Source: Kribbella pratensis
GTDB lineage: Bacteria > Actinomycetota > Actinomycetes > Propionibacteriales > Kribbellaceae
Length of the DNA stretch: 64,000 nt
Assembly (NCBI RefSeq): GCF_004365355.1
Contig: NZ_SODP01000002.1
Coordinates: 1,359,838-1,423,837 of the forward strand
Direction: 5' to 3'
Position numbers and translations under genes: made by a program. Shown here piece after piece: positions 1 to 9,703 of the stretch; position 1 is the first letter of the stretch; every line of letters starts with the position of its first letter. Below the pieces are notes generated by a model, which saw only the letters and a program-made list of their open reading frames with translations, searched no databases and was not told the origin of the DNA.

Positions 1-534
1 CGCGCGGAGTCCTTCCTCTCGAGACAGCTGTCACTCTATGCGACGCGGAAGCTACCTCGCTCCGGACCCCGGCCGGTCATGCCGTCGGCGGCCGTCCGGG
101 TGCCTCCAGGACGGCCGCTCATACGACTCTTCAGAGGTGGAACGGTGACCTGGTCTGGCGGGCCCTGCCACCGGTTGTCGTCAGTGCAGTGTGGTTTTCG
201 GTACGTCGTGGTCGCGGCCGGACGCGCGCCGCTCGTGGGTGGTGTCGTGCACCGCGTGGTCCGCGGTACGTGGGGCCGGGCACACCGGGCCGCGACGGAT
301 CGGACCGCCGCCCAGCCTCCGGCTCTTCCACTGCTTCTCGTCGTAGTCGTAGTAAGTGTCGACGCCTCCGACAGTCATCCGGACCTCCCTTTGACCCCCC
401 GACCCCTGCTGGCCCATCAACGGTCCGTCACAACCGCATCACCAGACAAGCGATTCCGGGAATCACCACGGATCAACACGCTCGAACGCCGGGATCTGTT
501 GGTTTGCCCCACATATGTGCAGCGTTGGAAAGTC
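1..534. other. Left-edge region, mostly unassigned
   Basis: This stretch lies downstream of treZ. Apart from the small minus-strand reading frame at 181-378 I see no gene with both a credible start and protein-like composition. The longer plus-strand frames here are Arg/Pro/Ala-rich and look like GC-rich artefacts. Confidence 0.4.
181..378 (-). CDS. Small hypothetical protein (65 aa)
   Basis: I do not recognise this protein. The start at 378 is chosen because a strong ribosome-binding sequence (GGGAGGT) sits 4 nt upstream of the ATG. The N-terminus (MTVGGVDTYYDYDEKQWKSR) is rich in Tyr, Asp and Lys and looks coding. The C-terminal half is Arg/His/Thr-rich and less convincing. It lies downstream of treZ on the same strand, with about 156 nt between them, so it could be the last gene of the trehalose operon or an independent small gene. 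No domain or signal peptide is visible. Confidence 0.4.
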   Translation of the reverse strand: MTVGGVDTYYDYDEKQWKSRRLGGGPIRRGPVCPAPRTADHAVHDTTHERRASGRDHDVPKTTLH

Positions 535-2262
535 TCAGACGGAGACGATCGCGACGCCGTGACCGGGCAACCACAGGCCACCTTCGGCCAGCTCGGCCGC
601 TCCGAACGCCATCACCAGGTACTCCGGGGGCACGTCCACCGGCACGATCGCGGCGTCGGCGGCCAAGTTCGCCACCACCCGCAGGCTGCCGCGCGTCACC
701 ACCAGCCAGGCGCCGGCCGGGTCGAACGAGATCCCGACGGACTCGAGCCGGTCGTCGCGCAGCTCCGGCATCCGGGCCCGGAACGTGAGCAGGTGCCGGT
801 ACCACATCAGCACCTCGCGATGTGGTGACTCGTCCGGCTCCGACCAATCGAGGACCGAGCTGCGCCAGGTCTGCGGATCCTGGGGGTCCGGGATCTCGTC
901 TGCGTCCCAGCCGAACTCCGCGAACTCCCGCCGGCGCCCGGTCCGGACCGCCTCGGCCAGCTCCGGCTCACCGAAGTCGGTGAAGAACCGCCACGGCGTC
1001 GAGGCGCCCCACTCCTCACCCATGAACAGCATCGGCGTGTACGGCGACGTCAGTACCAGCGCGGCGCCGATGGCGAGCTGCCCCGGCGTCAGCGCCGGGC
1101 GGTCCCCGAGGGCCCGGTTGCCGATCTGGTCGTGGTTCGACGTGTAGACGAGGAACTGACCGCCGTGTTCCTTCTGCGGGTCGACCGGATGTCCCCAGAT
1201 CTTGCCACGGAACGTCGAGTACGTCCCGTCGTGCATGAACACCCTCGTCAGCGTCTTCGCGAACACAGCCGGGTCGCCGAAGTCCACGTAGTACCCGAAG
1301 CGCTCGCCGGTCAGCAGGGAGTGCAGCGCGTGGTGGAAGTCGTCGTTCCACTGCGCGGTCATGCCCATGCCACCCTTGGACACCGGCTCGACAGTGCGCG
1401 GATCGTTGAGGTCGGACTCCGCTACCAGGCCGAGCGGTCGTCCGAGCTCCTGCGAGAGCTCTGCGGTCTCGTCCGACAGCTGCTGGAGCAGATGCCTCGG
1501 GCTGTCGTCGACCAATGCGTGTACGGCGTCCAGTCGCAGCGCGTCGACGTGGAAGTCGCGGAACCAGCGGAGTGCGTTGTCGCAGATCCACCGGCGTACC
1601 TCTGTGCTGCCCGTGTCGTCGAGGTTGACCGCAGGACCCCATGGCGTCGAGTGGCGGTTGGTGAAGTACGGACCGAACTTGGCGAGGTAGTTCCCGCTCG
1701 GGCCGAGGTGGTTGTAGACGACGTCCAGACAAACGGCCAGTCCGGCCTCGTGACACTGGTTGACGAACCGCTGTAATGCCTCCGGTCCGCCATACGGCTC
1801 GTGGACGGCGTAGAGGTCCACACCGTCGTACCCCCAGCCTTGTACGCCGGGGAACGCGGCGACCGGTAGCAGCGACACGACCTCCACGCCCAGCACGGCC
1901 AGGTAGTCCAGGTGCTCTGCGGCCGCCTCCAGCGTGCCACCCGCGGTGAACGTGCCCAGGTGCAGCTCGTAGAAGACGGACCCGCGGACGTCGCGGCCTG
2001 TCCAGTTGTCGTCGGTCCACTCGAAACGGTCGGGATCGAAGACCCGGCTGAACCCGTGGACGCCGTCCGGCTGCCACGGGCTGCGTGGATCCGGCATCGG
2101 GTCGCTGCCGTCGACGGAGTACGCGTAGTCGGTGCCGTGATGGGCCTCGACGACGTGCCGTTCCCACCAGCCGTCCGGCGCGAAGCGCATCGGCAGCACG
2201 CCGTCGCGCAGGACCAGGTCGACGTTGGTTGCCTCAGGCACCCAGACGCGGAAGTTGTGCAT
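535..2262 (-). CDS. treZ: Malto-oligosyltrehalose trehalohydrolase
   Basis: Cytosolic GH13 enzyme that cleaves maltooligosyl-trehalose to release trehalose, the second step of the TreY/TreZ route from glycogen. The 575 aa length is normal for the family. Residues 1-90 form the N-terminal CBM48-like domain. The TIM barrel follows with DVVYNHLGP near 180-188, the nucleophile region DALRLDAVHAL (Asp245), the acid/base region LVAESDLNDP (Glu282) and YTSNHDQIGNR (Asp378). The ATG lies 1 nt after the treY stop, so translation is probably coupled. It is the third gene of glgX-treY-treZ. Confidence 0.96.
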   Translation of the reverse strand: MHNFRVWVPEATNVDLVLRDGVLPMRFAPDGWWERHVVEAHHGTDYAYSVDGSDPMPDPRSPWQPDGVHGFSRVFDPDRFEWTDDNWTGRDVRGSVFYELHLGTFTAGGTLEAAAEHLDYLAVLGVEVVSLLPVAAFPGVQGWGYDGVDLYAVHEPYGGPEALQRFVNQCHEAGLAVCLDVVYNHLGPSGNYLAKFGPYFTNRHSTPWGPAVNLDDTGSTEVRRWICDNALRWFRDFHVDALRLDAVHALVDDSPRHLLQQLSDETAELSQELGRPLGLVAESDLNDPRTVEPVSKGGMGMTAQWNDDFHHALHSLLTGERFGYYVDFGDPAVFAKTLTRVFMHDGTYSTFRGKIWGHPVDPQKEHGGQFLVYTSNHDQIGNRALGDRPALTPGQLAIGAALVLTSPYTPMLFMGEEWGASTPWRFFTDFGEPELAEAVRTGRRREFAEFGWDADEIPDPQDPQTWRSSVLDWSEPDESPHREVLMWYRHLLTFRARMPELRDDRLESVGISFDPAGAWLVVTRGSLRVVANLAADAAIVPVDVPPEYLVMAFGAAELAEGGLWLPGHGVAIVSV

Positions 2263-2263
2263 G

Positions 2264-4660
2264 TCAGCTCCTGACCAGCAGGGCCACTGGAAGGTCTGTC
2301 AGCAGGTCTTCGATCCTGGCAGCACCACTGCCGACCTCGCGACCGGTCAGCACGTTCTTCCACTGCCCGCTCGGCAGCACGACCGTGCTGTCGCCCCAGC
2401 CACCGAGACGCTGCAGTGCGGCCGGCAGTCTGGTCGCCACGGTGATGACGGCGTCGCCACGCGCGAAGGCGACCGCATGCCCGTTGGAGGTCGGGAGCGG
2501 CGTGTAGCTGCCGGCGAAGGCCTCCGGGTACTGCCGGCGGAGGCGGAGTGTGCGTGAGGTGATCAGCAGCTTCTCGTCGGACAGGTCCTCAGGCTTGCCA
2601 CCACCATCCAGATGCAGCAGCCGCTCGATGCGCCGCTCGTAGTCCACCGGCCGCCGGTTGTCCGGGTCGACCAAGGACAGGTCCACCAGCTCGGTGCCTT
2701 GGTAGACATCCGGTACGCCGGGCATCGTGAGCTGCACGAGCTTCTGCCCGAGGGTGGCTGCCCTGATGTAGCCGGTTTGGTCGTCGGCGAAGCGGCGTAC
2801 CGAGTCGAGCACGCTCTCGTCATGCAAGACACCGCTGACGAAGGCGGCGACCGTTTGCTCGTACTCCTCGTCCTGCGAGGTCCAGGACGTGTTGCGCTTG
2901 GCCTCGCGGATCGCCTTGAGCAGGTAGCCCTGCATGCGGTCCTCAGCGAGCGGTCCGTCGTCCCAGGTGCCGAAGAGGGTCTGCCAGAACAGGTACTCCG
3001 TGCTGCCGTCCAACAGGGGACTGCGGTGGTCCTCCGACAGGCGACGCCATTCGCTGACTGCCTCGGACCACGCCGCGGGCTGCTCGGACAGGACGCCGAG
3101 TCGCGCACGCACGTCCTCGGAGCGCTTCGTGTCGTGAGTCGACAGCGTGGTCATCGTCTTCGGCCAGTTCTTGTTCAGCTGGGCCGCGTACGCGTGGAAC
3201 TCCTCCGGCGTGACGCCGAAGTGCTCCGGATCCCCACCGACCTCATTCAGCGACGTCAGCCGGAACCACCGGTAGAACGCGGTGTCCTCGACGCCCTTCG
3301 CCATGACCGGACCACAGGTCTGCTGGAAGCGCACGATCAGCTCGGCTCGCGCCCGCTCGTCGATCGTGCTGGTCTCCCGGCCGAGCAGGAGGTGCAGGAC
3401 CAGGTCGAGCGTGGCCTGCCGGTCCTCGTCGAGATTGCCGCGTGCCTTCTCCGCTGCCCGCTCCAACGCAGCCACCGCCGTCGGAGACGGCTCCTCCCCC
3501 GGCACGACGTACGCCCGGTAGACGTCGAACTGCACCAGTAGCTCAGCCACGACCTCGTGGAACGCGCGCCGGGTGTGATCGCGCAGCCGTACGTCGTCCT
3601 GGCAGATGCGCGCGAGCAGCTCCACGAGGCGATGCACCTCGGCGTACTGGCCGTGCTGGACGATCTCGCGCTTCGCCTCCTCCACGATCGGCGCGAAGTC
3701 AGCCGGCGCGCCAGTGAGCTCGGAGTGCAGGGCGGTGAGCGGTGCGGCGCCTGAGGGGTCGACGAACAGACCCCCGACGCGCAGCAGGGCGTCGTACCCG
3801 GTCGTGCCGGCGCAGGGCCAGTCGCGAGGGAGCTCTTCGCCGCCCTCGAGGATCTTCTCCACTACTACCCACGCGCCGCCGGTGCGCTCGGCCAGTCGAC
3901 GCAGGTAGCCGCGTGGATCGGCCAGACCGTCCGGATGGTCGATGCGGAAGCCGTTGAGCTTGCCTTCGTTCAGCAATGCCAGCAGGAGCTGGTGGGTCGC
4001 GTCGAAGACCTCCTGCGTTTCCTGACGGATCGCAGCGAGGGTGTCGACATCGAAGAAGCGCCGGTAGTTCAGCTCCTCGTCGGCGACCCGCCAGTGCGCG
4101 AGGCGGTACCACTGCTCGGTGACCAGCTCAGCGATCGGCAGGTCCTCGGTCCCCGGGCGGAGCGGGTACTCGTGGTCGTAGTACCGCAGTACGCCGTCCT
4201 CGACGGACAGCTCACCGTCGGCCAGCACCTTGCCGATCCGCTGACCCAGCACCGCCATCAGCAGCGGCTGGTTGCCCGAACCCCAGTCGACGTCGAACCA
4301 CTCCGCGTACTGCGAGCCCGGGCCGAGCCGCAGTACCGACCAGAGCGCCTTGTTCAAACTGGCCGGCGTCGGTACGGCGACATGGTTCGGCACGACGTCC
4401 GCGATCGCACCCATGCGGCTCTTGGCCAACCGGGCCGACAACCGCTCGAACGCCGGCCGGCCGCCCATCGGCTCGGACAGCCGGCTGTGGTCCACCACGT
4501 CGTACCCGTGCGCGGAGCCGGGCGCCGCCTGGAGGATCGGGGACAAGTACGCGTGGGAGATCCCCAGGCTCTGCAGGTACGGGACTACCTCCGCGGCGTC
4601 GTCGAAGCCGAACTCGGCGCGGAGCTGAAACCGGTAGGTGGCCTGTGGGACCCCCCTCAT
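2264..4660 (-). CDS. treY: Malto-oligosyltrehalose synthase
   Basis: Cytosolic GH13 enzyme that turns the reducing-end alpha-1,4 bond of maltodextrins into an alpha,alpha-1,1 bond. It makes maltooligosyl-trehalose, the substrate of the adjacent TreZ. The 798 aa protein starts with the typical TYRFQL segment and HAYLSPI near residue 36. It carries NGFRIDHPDGLADP (candidate nucleophile Asp241), VVVEKIL (Glu268) and STHDTKRSEDVRARL further on. The C-terminus has the family segment PGVPDVYQGTEL. The start overlaps the glgX stop by 4 nt, which supports one operon with glgX feeding debranched glucans to it. Confidence 0.96.
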   Translation of the reverse strand: MRGVPQATYRFQLRAEFGFDDAAEVVPYLQSLGISHAYLSPILQAAPGSAHGYDVVDHSRLSEPMGGRPAFERLSARLAKSRMGAIADVVPNHVAVPTPASLNKALWSVLRLGPGSQYAEWFDVDWGSGNQPLLMAVLGQRIGKVLADGELSVEDGVLRYYDHEYPLRPGTEDLPIAELVTEQWYRLAHWRVADEELNYRRFFDVDTLAAIRQETQEVFDATHQLLLALLNEGKLNGFRIDHPDGLADPRGYLRRLAERTGGAWVVVEKILEGGEELPRDWPCAGTTGYDALLRVGGLFVDPSGAAPLTALHSELTGAPADFAPIVEEAKREIVQHGQYAEVHRLVELLARICQDDVRLRDHTRRAFHEVVAELLVQFDVYRAYVVPGEEPSPTAVAALERAAEKARGNLDEDRQATLDLVLHLLLGRETSTIDERARAELIVRFQQTCGPVMAKGVEDTAFYRWFRLTSLNEVGGDPEHFGVTPEEFHAYAAQLNKNWPKTMTTLSTHDTKRSEDVRARLGVLSEQPAAWSEAVSEWRRLSEDHRSPLLDGSTEYLFWQTLFGTWDDGPLAEDRMQGYLLKAIREAKRNTSWTSQDEEYEQTVAAFVSGVLHDESVLDSVRRFADDQTGYIRAATLGQKLVQLTMPGVPDVYQGTELVDLSLVDPDNRRPVDYERRIERLLHLDGGGKPEDLSDEKLLITSRTLRLRRQYPEAFAGSYTPLPTSNGHAVAFARGDAVITVATRLPAALQRLGGWGDSTVVLPSGQWKNVLTGREVGSGAARIEDLLTDLPVALLVRS

Positions 4661-6774
4661 CCGGCGGCCTGCCTCGGGCGGGTCAGGACCAGCGTGCTGT
4701 GAGCCTCCAGCTGGATGGTGTTGCCGGCCACGTACGGTTCGGTGGTCGCTCCGCCGGTCGCCTTCGTGGTGTCCACAGCCACCGTCCAGCTCTCGCCGTA
4801 CTCCTCCGGCGGGAGGAGGAAGTCGACGGGCTCGTAGTTGCTGTTCATCAGGATCAGGAACGAGTCGTCGACTACAGGCTCGCCGCGGGGATCCGGCTCG
4901 GAGATCGCTTCGCCGTTCAGGAAGACCGCGATCGCGCGGGCGTCGTTCTGCTGCCAGTCGCCGTTCTGCATCTCGGTGCCCTTCGGCGTGAACCAGACCA
5001 GGTCACCCAGGCCGTCGACGCCGGTGTCGCCGTGGAAGAACCGGCGGCGACGCAGCACCGGGTGGTTGTTGCGCAGCCGGACCACGGAGCGGGTGAACTC
5101 GAGCAGGTGCTTCTGTGGTTCGGTCAGCTCCCAGTTGACCCAGGAGAGCTCGTTGTCCTGGCAGTACACGTTGTTGTTGCCCTGCTGCGTCCGGCCGAGC
5201 TCGTCGCCGTGGGCGATCATCGGCACGCCCTGCGAGATCAGCAGCGTGGTGAGGAAGTTACGCTGCTGGTTGGCTCGCAGTCGCAGTACCTCGGGATCGT
5301 CGGTCGGGCCCTCGACGCCGCAGTTCCAGGAGCGGTTGTGGCTCTCGCCGTCTTTGCCGCCCTCGCCGTTCGCCTCGTTGTGCTTCTCGTTGTACGAGAC
5401 CAGGTCGTGCAGCGTGAAGCCGTCGTGGGCGGTGACGAAGTTGATGCTCGCCAGCGGCCGGCGACTGTCGTCCTGGTAGAGGTCCGACGAGCCTGTCAGC
5501 CGAGACGCGAACTCGGCCAGTGTGTACTGCTCACCACGCCAGAAATCGCGGACGGTATCGCGGTACTTCCCGTTCCACTCGGTCCACAGCGGCGGGAAGT
5601 TGCCCACCTGGTAGCCACCGTCGCCGACGTCCCACGGCTCGGCGATCAGCTTCACCTGACTCACCACCGGGTCCTGCTGGACCAGGTCGAAGAACGCCGA
5701 CAGGCGATCGACCTCGTGGAACTGACGGGCCAGGGTGGCCGCCAGGTCGAAGCGGAAGCCGTCGACGTGCATCTCGGTCACCCAGTAGCGCAGCGAGTCC
5801 ATGATCAGCTGCAGCACGTGCGGGTGCCGCATCAGCAGGCTGTTGCCGGTGCCGGTGGTGTCGTAGTAGTGCCGCTTGTCCTCGTCGACGAGCCGGTAGT
5901 ACGCCGCGTTGTCGATGCCCTTGAACGACAGCGTCGGGCCGAACTCGTTGCCCTCCGCGGTGTGGTTGTAGACGACGTCCAGGATGACCTCGATGTCGGC
6001 CTCGTGCAGCGCCTTCACCATCGCCTTGAACTCGGTCACCTGCTGGCCGCGCATGCCGGTCGAGGAGTAGGCGTTGTGCGGCGCGAAGAAGCCGATCGTG
6101 TTGTAACCCCAGTAGTTGGACAGGCCGCGCTCCTGCAGCGTCCCGTCCTGGGCGAACTGGTGCACCGGCATCAGCTCGATCGCCGAGACCCCGAGCTCCT
6201 TGAGGTGCTCGATGGTTGCGGGGTGACCGATACCGGCGTACGTCCCGCGGATGTCCTCCGGGAGGCCCGGGTGGGTCTTGGTGAGGCCCTTGACGTGAGC
6301 CTCATAGATGACCGTCTCGTGGTACGCGTGGCCCGGTGGGCGGTCGTTGCCCCAGTCGAAGAACGGGTTGGTCACCACGGAGTGCATGGTGTGTCCGCTG
6401 TTGTCCATCGTGTTCAGCTCGTCCGGCTTCTGGAACCGGTAGCTGAACAGCGACTCGTCGCTGTCGATCTGTCCCTCGATCGCCTTGGCGTAGGGGTCCA
6501 GCAGCAGCTTGGACGGGTTGCAGCGGTGTCCCTCGGCCGGGTTGTACGGTCCGTGCACACGGAAGCCGTACCGCTGCCCGGGCTGCACCGCCGGCAGGTA
6601 GGCGTGGTGCACGAAGCCGTCCACCTCGGTCAGCGGCACCAGCTGTTCGGTGCCGTCGTCACCGACCAGCGCCAGATCTACTCGTTCGGCAACCTCCGAG
6701 AACAGCGCGAAGTTCGTCCCGGCGCCGTCGTACGTGGCGCCGAGAGGGTAAGGACGACCAGGCCATTTCTGCAC
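4657..6774 (-). CDS. glgX: Glycogen debranching enzyme GlgX
   Basis: GH13 isoamylase-type debranching enzyme acting on alpha-1,6 branches of glycogen or limit dextrins; it supplies linear maltodextrins to TreY/TreZ. I chose the GTG at 6774 because the protein then begins VQKWPGRPYPLGATYDG, the usual GlgX N-terminus, giving 705 aa. The longer upstream reading frame adds about 31 unconserved residues. Visible motifs include VIYEAHVKGLT, VDGFRFDLA (nucleophile Asp), LIAEPWDVGDGGYQVG (acid/base Glu), NFVTAHDGFTLHDLVSYN and GNNNVYCQDNELSWVNW. A GGAGG lies about 16 nt upstream of this GTG, which is rather far. It is the first gene of the operon. Confidence 0.95.
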   Translation of the reverse strand: MQKWPGRPYPLGATYDGAGTNFALFSEVAERVDLALVGDDGTEQLVPLTEVDGFVHHAYLPAVQPGQRYGFRVHGPYNPAEGHRCNPSKLLLDPYAKAIEGQIDSDESLFSYRFQKPDELNTMDNSGHTMHSVVTNPFFDWGNDRPPGHAYHETVIYEAHVKGLTKTHPGLPEDIRGTYAGIGHPATIEHLKELGVSAIELMPVHQFAQDGTLQERGLSNYWGYNTIGFFAPHNAYSSTGMRGQQVTEFKAMVKALHEADIEVILDVVYNHTAEGNEFGPTLSFKGIDNAAYYRLVDEDKRHYYDTTGTGNSLLMRHPHVLQLIMDSLRYWVTEMHVDGFRFDLAATLARQFHEVDRLSAFFDLVQQDPVVSQVKLIAEPWDVGDGGYQVGNFPPLWTEWNGKYRDTVRDFWRGEQYTLAEFASRLTGSSDLYQDDSRRPLASINFVTAHDGFTLHDLVSYNEKHNEANGEGGKDGESHNRSWNCGVEGPTDDPEVLRLRANQQRNFLTTLLISQGVPMIAHGDELGRTQQGNNNVYCQDNELSWVNWELTEPQKHLLEFTRSVVRLRNNHPVLRRRRFFHGDTGVDGLGDLVWFTPKGTEMQNGDWQQNDARAIAVFLNGEAISEPDPRGEPVVDDSFLILMNSNYEPVDFLLPPEEYGESWTVAVDTTKATGGATTEPYVAGNTIQLEAHSTLVLTRPRQAAG

Positions 6775-6851
6775 CTGACGACAGTAGCCACCTCCACCCC
6801 CAGACGCGGCATCGCGGGGTGATTTCCGCCCAGAGTTCGGTACGCAGACAA

Positions 6852-6868
6852 TTGCAGCAAGCTGCAAG
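6852..6868. promoter_or_regulatory. Candidate MalR-type operator upstream of glgX
   Basis: TTGCAGC-AA-GCTGCAA forms a 7-bp inverted repeat with a CTGCAAG edge, about 78 bp upstream of the glgX start. Streptomyces MalR, a LacI-family maltose repressor, is known to bind CTTGCAG-type repeats. A maltodextrin-responsive repressor of glgX-treY-treZ would fit, but the factor is inferred. A second small inverted repeat (AACCGA-N6-TCGGTT, 6885-6902) lies nearer the divergent gene. Confidence 0.55.
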
Positions 6869-6916
6869 AACCCGAACGTCCCGAAACCGACTCGATTCGG
6901 TTAAGCTCTCGCGCTT

Positions 6917-7471
6917 GTGAGACCGCCTTCCGCTCGGCGGCCGGTTTTCCTCGATTCGACCGGGCGACGCCGCCGTACCATCCGCAGAACCGGCGCGCTC
7001 CTCGCGGTGCCTACCGTCGGTTACCTCATCCTCATGGGCAGTAGCCTTCTCGGCGGACCACGCCTGGACACGCCGCTGATCCCGCTCCCCGAGGCCAAGC
7101 CTCAGCACCGGCCGGCCACTCCGCCTGCCGAGGCCGCAGCTCAGACTCCGCGGCCGACCGGTGGCCACACCGTGACACCAGGTGACGGACCGTCCGAGAG
7201 TTCCTCGACGCAGCCGTCGTCGACCATCGACTCCACGACCCCGACCGGCGGTCCGACGAGCGTCCCGACCACCGGGGTTTCCACGCCCGTCGTCCCGCCG
7301 GGGACTGTTGCGCCCCCGACTCCGACGGTCGCACCGACAACGGCACCGACTACACCGCCCGGGCGGACCAACTCGCCGACCACCGCTGCCCCTACGGCGA
7401 CGACGACCACCACGCACGGCAACAAGCCGACCACGCCGCCGGGGCGGACCAAGACGCCGACCAAGCCGTGA
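6917..7471 (+). CDS. Thr/Pro-rich single-pass membrane or secreted protein
   Basis: I know no named family for this 184 aa protein. A basic N-terminus (RRRRTIRRTG) precedes one hydrophobic segment around residues 27-45. The rest, from about residue 60, is low-complexity Thr/Pro/Ser/Gly and is likely extracellular and wall-spanning. The GTG start lies in the divergent region with glgX. Its stop overlaps the GTG start of the deacetylase-glycosyltransferase fusion (GTGA), so the two are translationally coupled and probably act together at the cell surface. Composition may be inflated by GC content, but the membrane segment and the coupling support a real gene. Confidence 0.7.
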   Translation: MRPPSARRPVFLDSTGRRRRTIRRTGALLAVPTVGYLILMGSSLLGGPRLDTPLIPLPEAKPQHRPATPPAEAAAQTPRPTGGHTVTPGDGPSESSSTQPSSTIDSTTPTGGPTSVPTTGVSTPVVPPGTVAPPTPTVAPTTAPTTPPGRTNSPTTAAPTATTTTTHGNKPTTPPGRTKTPTKP

Positions 7472-9600
7472 GCAGACCGGTCGCACGACGGGCCAAGCAG
7501 GTCCCGCTCCGCACGCATTGGATCGTGCTGACGATGCTGCTCGTCTGCCTGTCCACCATGCTGCTGCTGAACGGCTACACGCACCACATGTTCGGCGCGG
7601 AGCCCGACGGCGCGGTCAAGTCGACCGGCGGATCCAGTACGGTCCCGCGGTCGATCGTGACCGGTGGACCGGTCATCGACGCCGGCCCCGGCGTGCCGCG
7701 CTCGGTGTCACCGCACGCTCGTACCATCGCGCTCACGTTCGATGACGGGCCCGACCCCGTCTGGACGCCCAGGATCCTCGACCTGCTCCGCGCGCAGAAG
7801 GTCCACGCGACCTTCTTCGTCGTCGGTACAGCGGTCGCCGCGCACCCGGAGCTGGCCCGCCGGATAGTCGCCGAAGGCCATCAGATCGCCGTTCACAGCT
7901 TCACCCACGCGAATCTGTCGACCACCGCGGGCTGGCGGCGCTCGCTCGAGCTCCGGCAGAGCCAGCTCATCCTCGCCGGCGCCACCGGGGTCAGTACGAC
8001 GCTGCTCCGTCCGCCGTACTCGTCGGAACCCAGGGCGCTGACCGATCGCGACTGGGCCGCGCTGCAGCAGATCCGCCAGGCGGGTTACCTCGCCGTACTG
8101 ACCAGCCAGGACAGTGAGGACTGGCGGCGGCCCGGGACCGACCAGGTGATCGCCAACTCGATGCCGCGCAGCACAGCCGGACAGGTGCTGCTGATGCACG
8201 ACGCGGGCGGCGACCGCAGCGAGACCGTCGAGGCGCTGAGCAAACTGCTGCCCCGGCTGAAAGCCCGTGGGTTCCGGTTCGCCACGGTCAGCGACGCCGT
8301 CGGTCTGCCGGACCCGACGCGCCAGGCCGGTCTGCTCGACCGCGGCCGCGGTCTCGCCGTGATCTGGGTGATGCGGATCAGCGATGCGGTCCTGTCGTTG
8401 CTGACCTGGCTCCTGTACGCCGCGGGCGCGCTGAGCGTGCTGCGGGCGATCACCACCGTCGTCGCCGCGCGGCGGCACGCCCGGATGCGCGACTGGACCT
8501 GGGGACCACCGGTCACCGAACCGGTCAGCGTGATCGTTCCGGCGTACAACGAGAGCGCGGGGATCGAGGCGGCCATCCGGTCGCTGGTCGCGTCGGACCA
8601 TCCGGTCGAAGTGATCGTCGTCGACGACGGGTCGACCGACGGTACGGCGGACCTTGTCGAGGCGCTGATCAGGAACGAGGGACTGCGCTGGGTCCGCGTG
8701 ATCCGGCAGCCGAACGCGGGCAAGCCGGTCGCGCTCAACACCGGCCTCCGCGCCGCGCGGTACGAGCTGATCGTCATGGTCGACGGCGACACGGTCTTCG
8801 AACCCGACGCGGTCCGGAATCTCGTCCAGCCGTTCGCGCATCCGAGTGTCGGGGCGGTGTCGGGCAACGCCAAGGTCGGCAACCGGCGCGGCCTGCTCGG
8901 TCGCTGGCAGCACATCGAGTACGTGATCGGGTTCAACCTGGACCGGCGGTTGTTCGACCTGGCCGAATGCATGCCGACCGTCCCCGGCGCGGTCGGCGGA
9001 TTCCGCCGTACGGCGCTGGAGCGGATCGGTGGGCTGAGCGACGTGACCCTCGCCGAGGACACCGACCTGACCATGGCGCTGTGCCGGGACGGGTGGCGGG
9101 TGGTCTACGAGGAGAGCGCGGTGGCGTGGACCGAGGCTCCGGCCTCGCTCGGCGCGCTGTGGCGGCAGCGGTACCGCTGGTGCTACGGCACGCTGCAGGC
9201 GATGTGGAAGCATCGCGGCGCGATGGTGCAGCGCGGTACGGCCGGGAAGTTCGGTCGACGCGGGCTGACCTACCTGATGCTCTTCCAGGTGCTGCTTCCG
9301 CTGCTGGCGCCGGTAGTGGACGTGTTCGCGATCTACGGCCTCGTGTTCCTCAACCCGGTCCGCGTCATGTCCGTGTGGCTCGGCTTCGTGCTCCTGCAAC
9401 TGGTCATGGGCTTCTACGCCTTCCGCCTGGATGGCGAACGTGCCGGTCCCCTGTGGACGCTGCCGCTGCAGCAGTTCGTCTACCGCCAGCTGATGTACCT
9501 GGTCGTCATCCAGTCGGTCTTCACCGCCCTGGCCGGCACCCGACTCCGCTGGCAACGCATGGAGCGCTACGGCAGCCTGCAGGCGCCGACTACTTCGTGA
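7468..9600 (+). CDS. Polysaccharide deacetylase-glycosyltransferase 2 fusion
   Basis: A 710 aa membrane protein joining two enzymes of surface polysaccharide metabolism. After an N-terminal membrane segment (about 14-35), a NodB/CE4 deacetylase domain shows TFDDGPD (Asp92-Asp93), HSFTH (His143 and His147, metal ligands) and LRPPYS. A second membrane segment follows near 300. Then comes a processive-type GT2 domain from about 345: VIVPAYNESAGIEAA, VDDGSTDGT, VDGDTVFEPD, a LAEDTDLT acceptor motif and QRYRW (the QxxRW motif). C-terminal membrane helices complete a chitin/hyaluronan-synthase-like layout. The exact polymer is unknown. It is coupled by a 4-nt overlap to the preceding Thr/Pro-rich protein. 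Confidence 0.92.
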   Translation: MSRPVARRAKQVPLRTHWIVLTMLLVCLSTMLLLNGYTHHMFGAEPDGAVKSTGGSSTVPRSIVTGGPVIDAGPGVPRSVSPHARTIALTFDDGPDPVWTPRILDLLRAQKVHATFFVVGTAVAAHPELARRIVAEGHQIAVHSFTHANLSTTAGWRRSLELRQSQLILAGATGVSTTLLRPPYSSEPRALTDRDWAALQQIRQAGYLAVLTSQDSEDWRRPGTDQVIANSMPRSTAGQVLLMHDAGGDRSETVEALSKLLPRLKARGFRFATVSDAVGLPDPTRQAGLLDRGRGLAVIWVMRISDAVLSLLTWLLYAAGALSVLRAITTVVAARRHARMRDWTWGPPVTEPVSVIVPAYNESAGIEAAIRSLVASDHPVEVIVVDDGSTDGTADLVEALIRNEGLRWVRVIRQPNAGKPVALNTGLRAARYELIVMVDGDTVFEPDAVRNLVQPFAHPSVGAVSGNAKVGNRRGLLGRWQHIEYVIGFNLDRRLFDLAECMPTVPGAVGGFRRTALERIGGLSDVTLAEDTDLTMALCRDGWRVVYEESAVAWTEAPASLGALWRQRYRWCYGTLQAMWKHRGAMVQRGTAGKFGRRGLTYLMLFQVLLPLLAPVVDVFAIYGLVFLNPVRVMSVWLGFVLLQLVMGFYAFRLDGERAGPLWTLPLQQFVYRQLMYLVVIQSVFTALAGTRLRWQRMERYGSLQAPTTS

Positions 9601-9703
9601 CTGCTGCCGCCGGACTACCGGAAGTGCGGCGTGGGGGCTGGGGACGATCCTGCTCGGCGTGGGAGTTTACTTGCAGCGATCTTCCTCTCACGTGGAGTAG
9701 TTG

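Noticed and set aside
4645..6822. 725-codon plus-strand open frame opposite glgX
   Set aside because: It is exactly antisense to a well-supported enzyme; its Val/Arg/His-rich composition is a GC-codon shadow.
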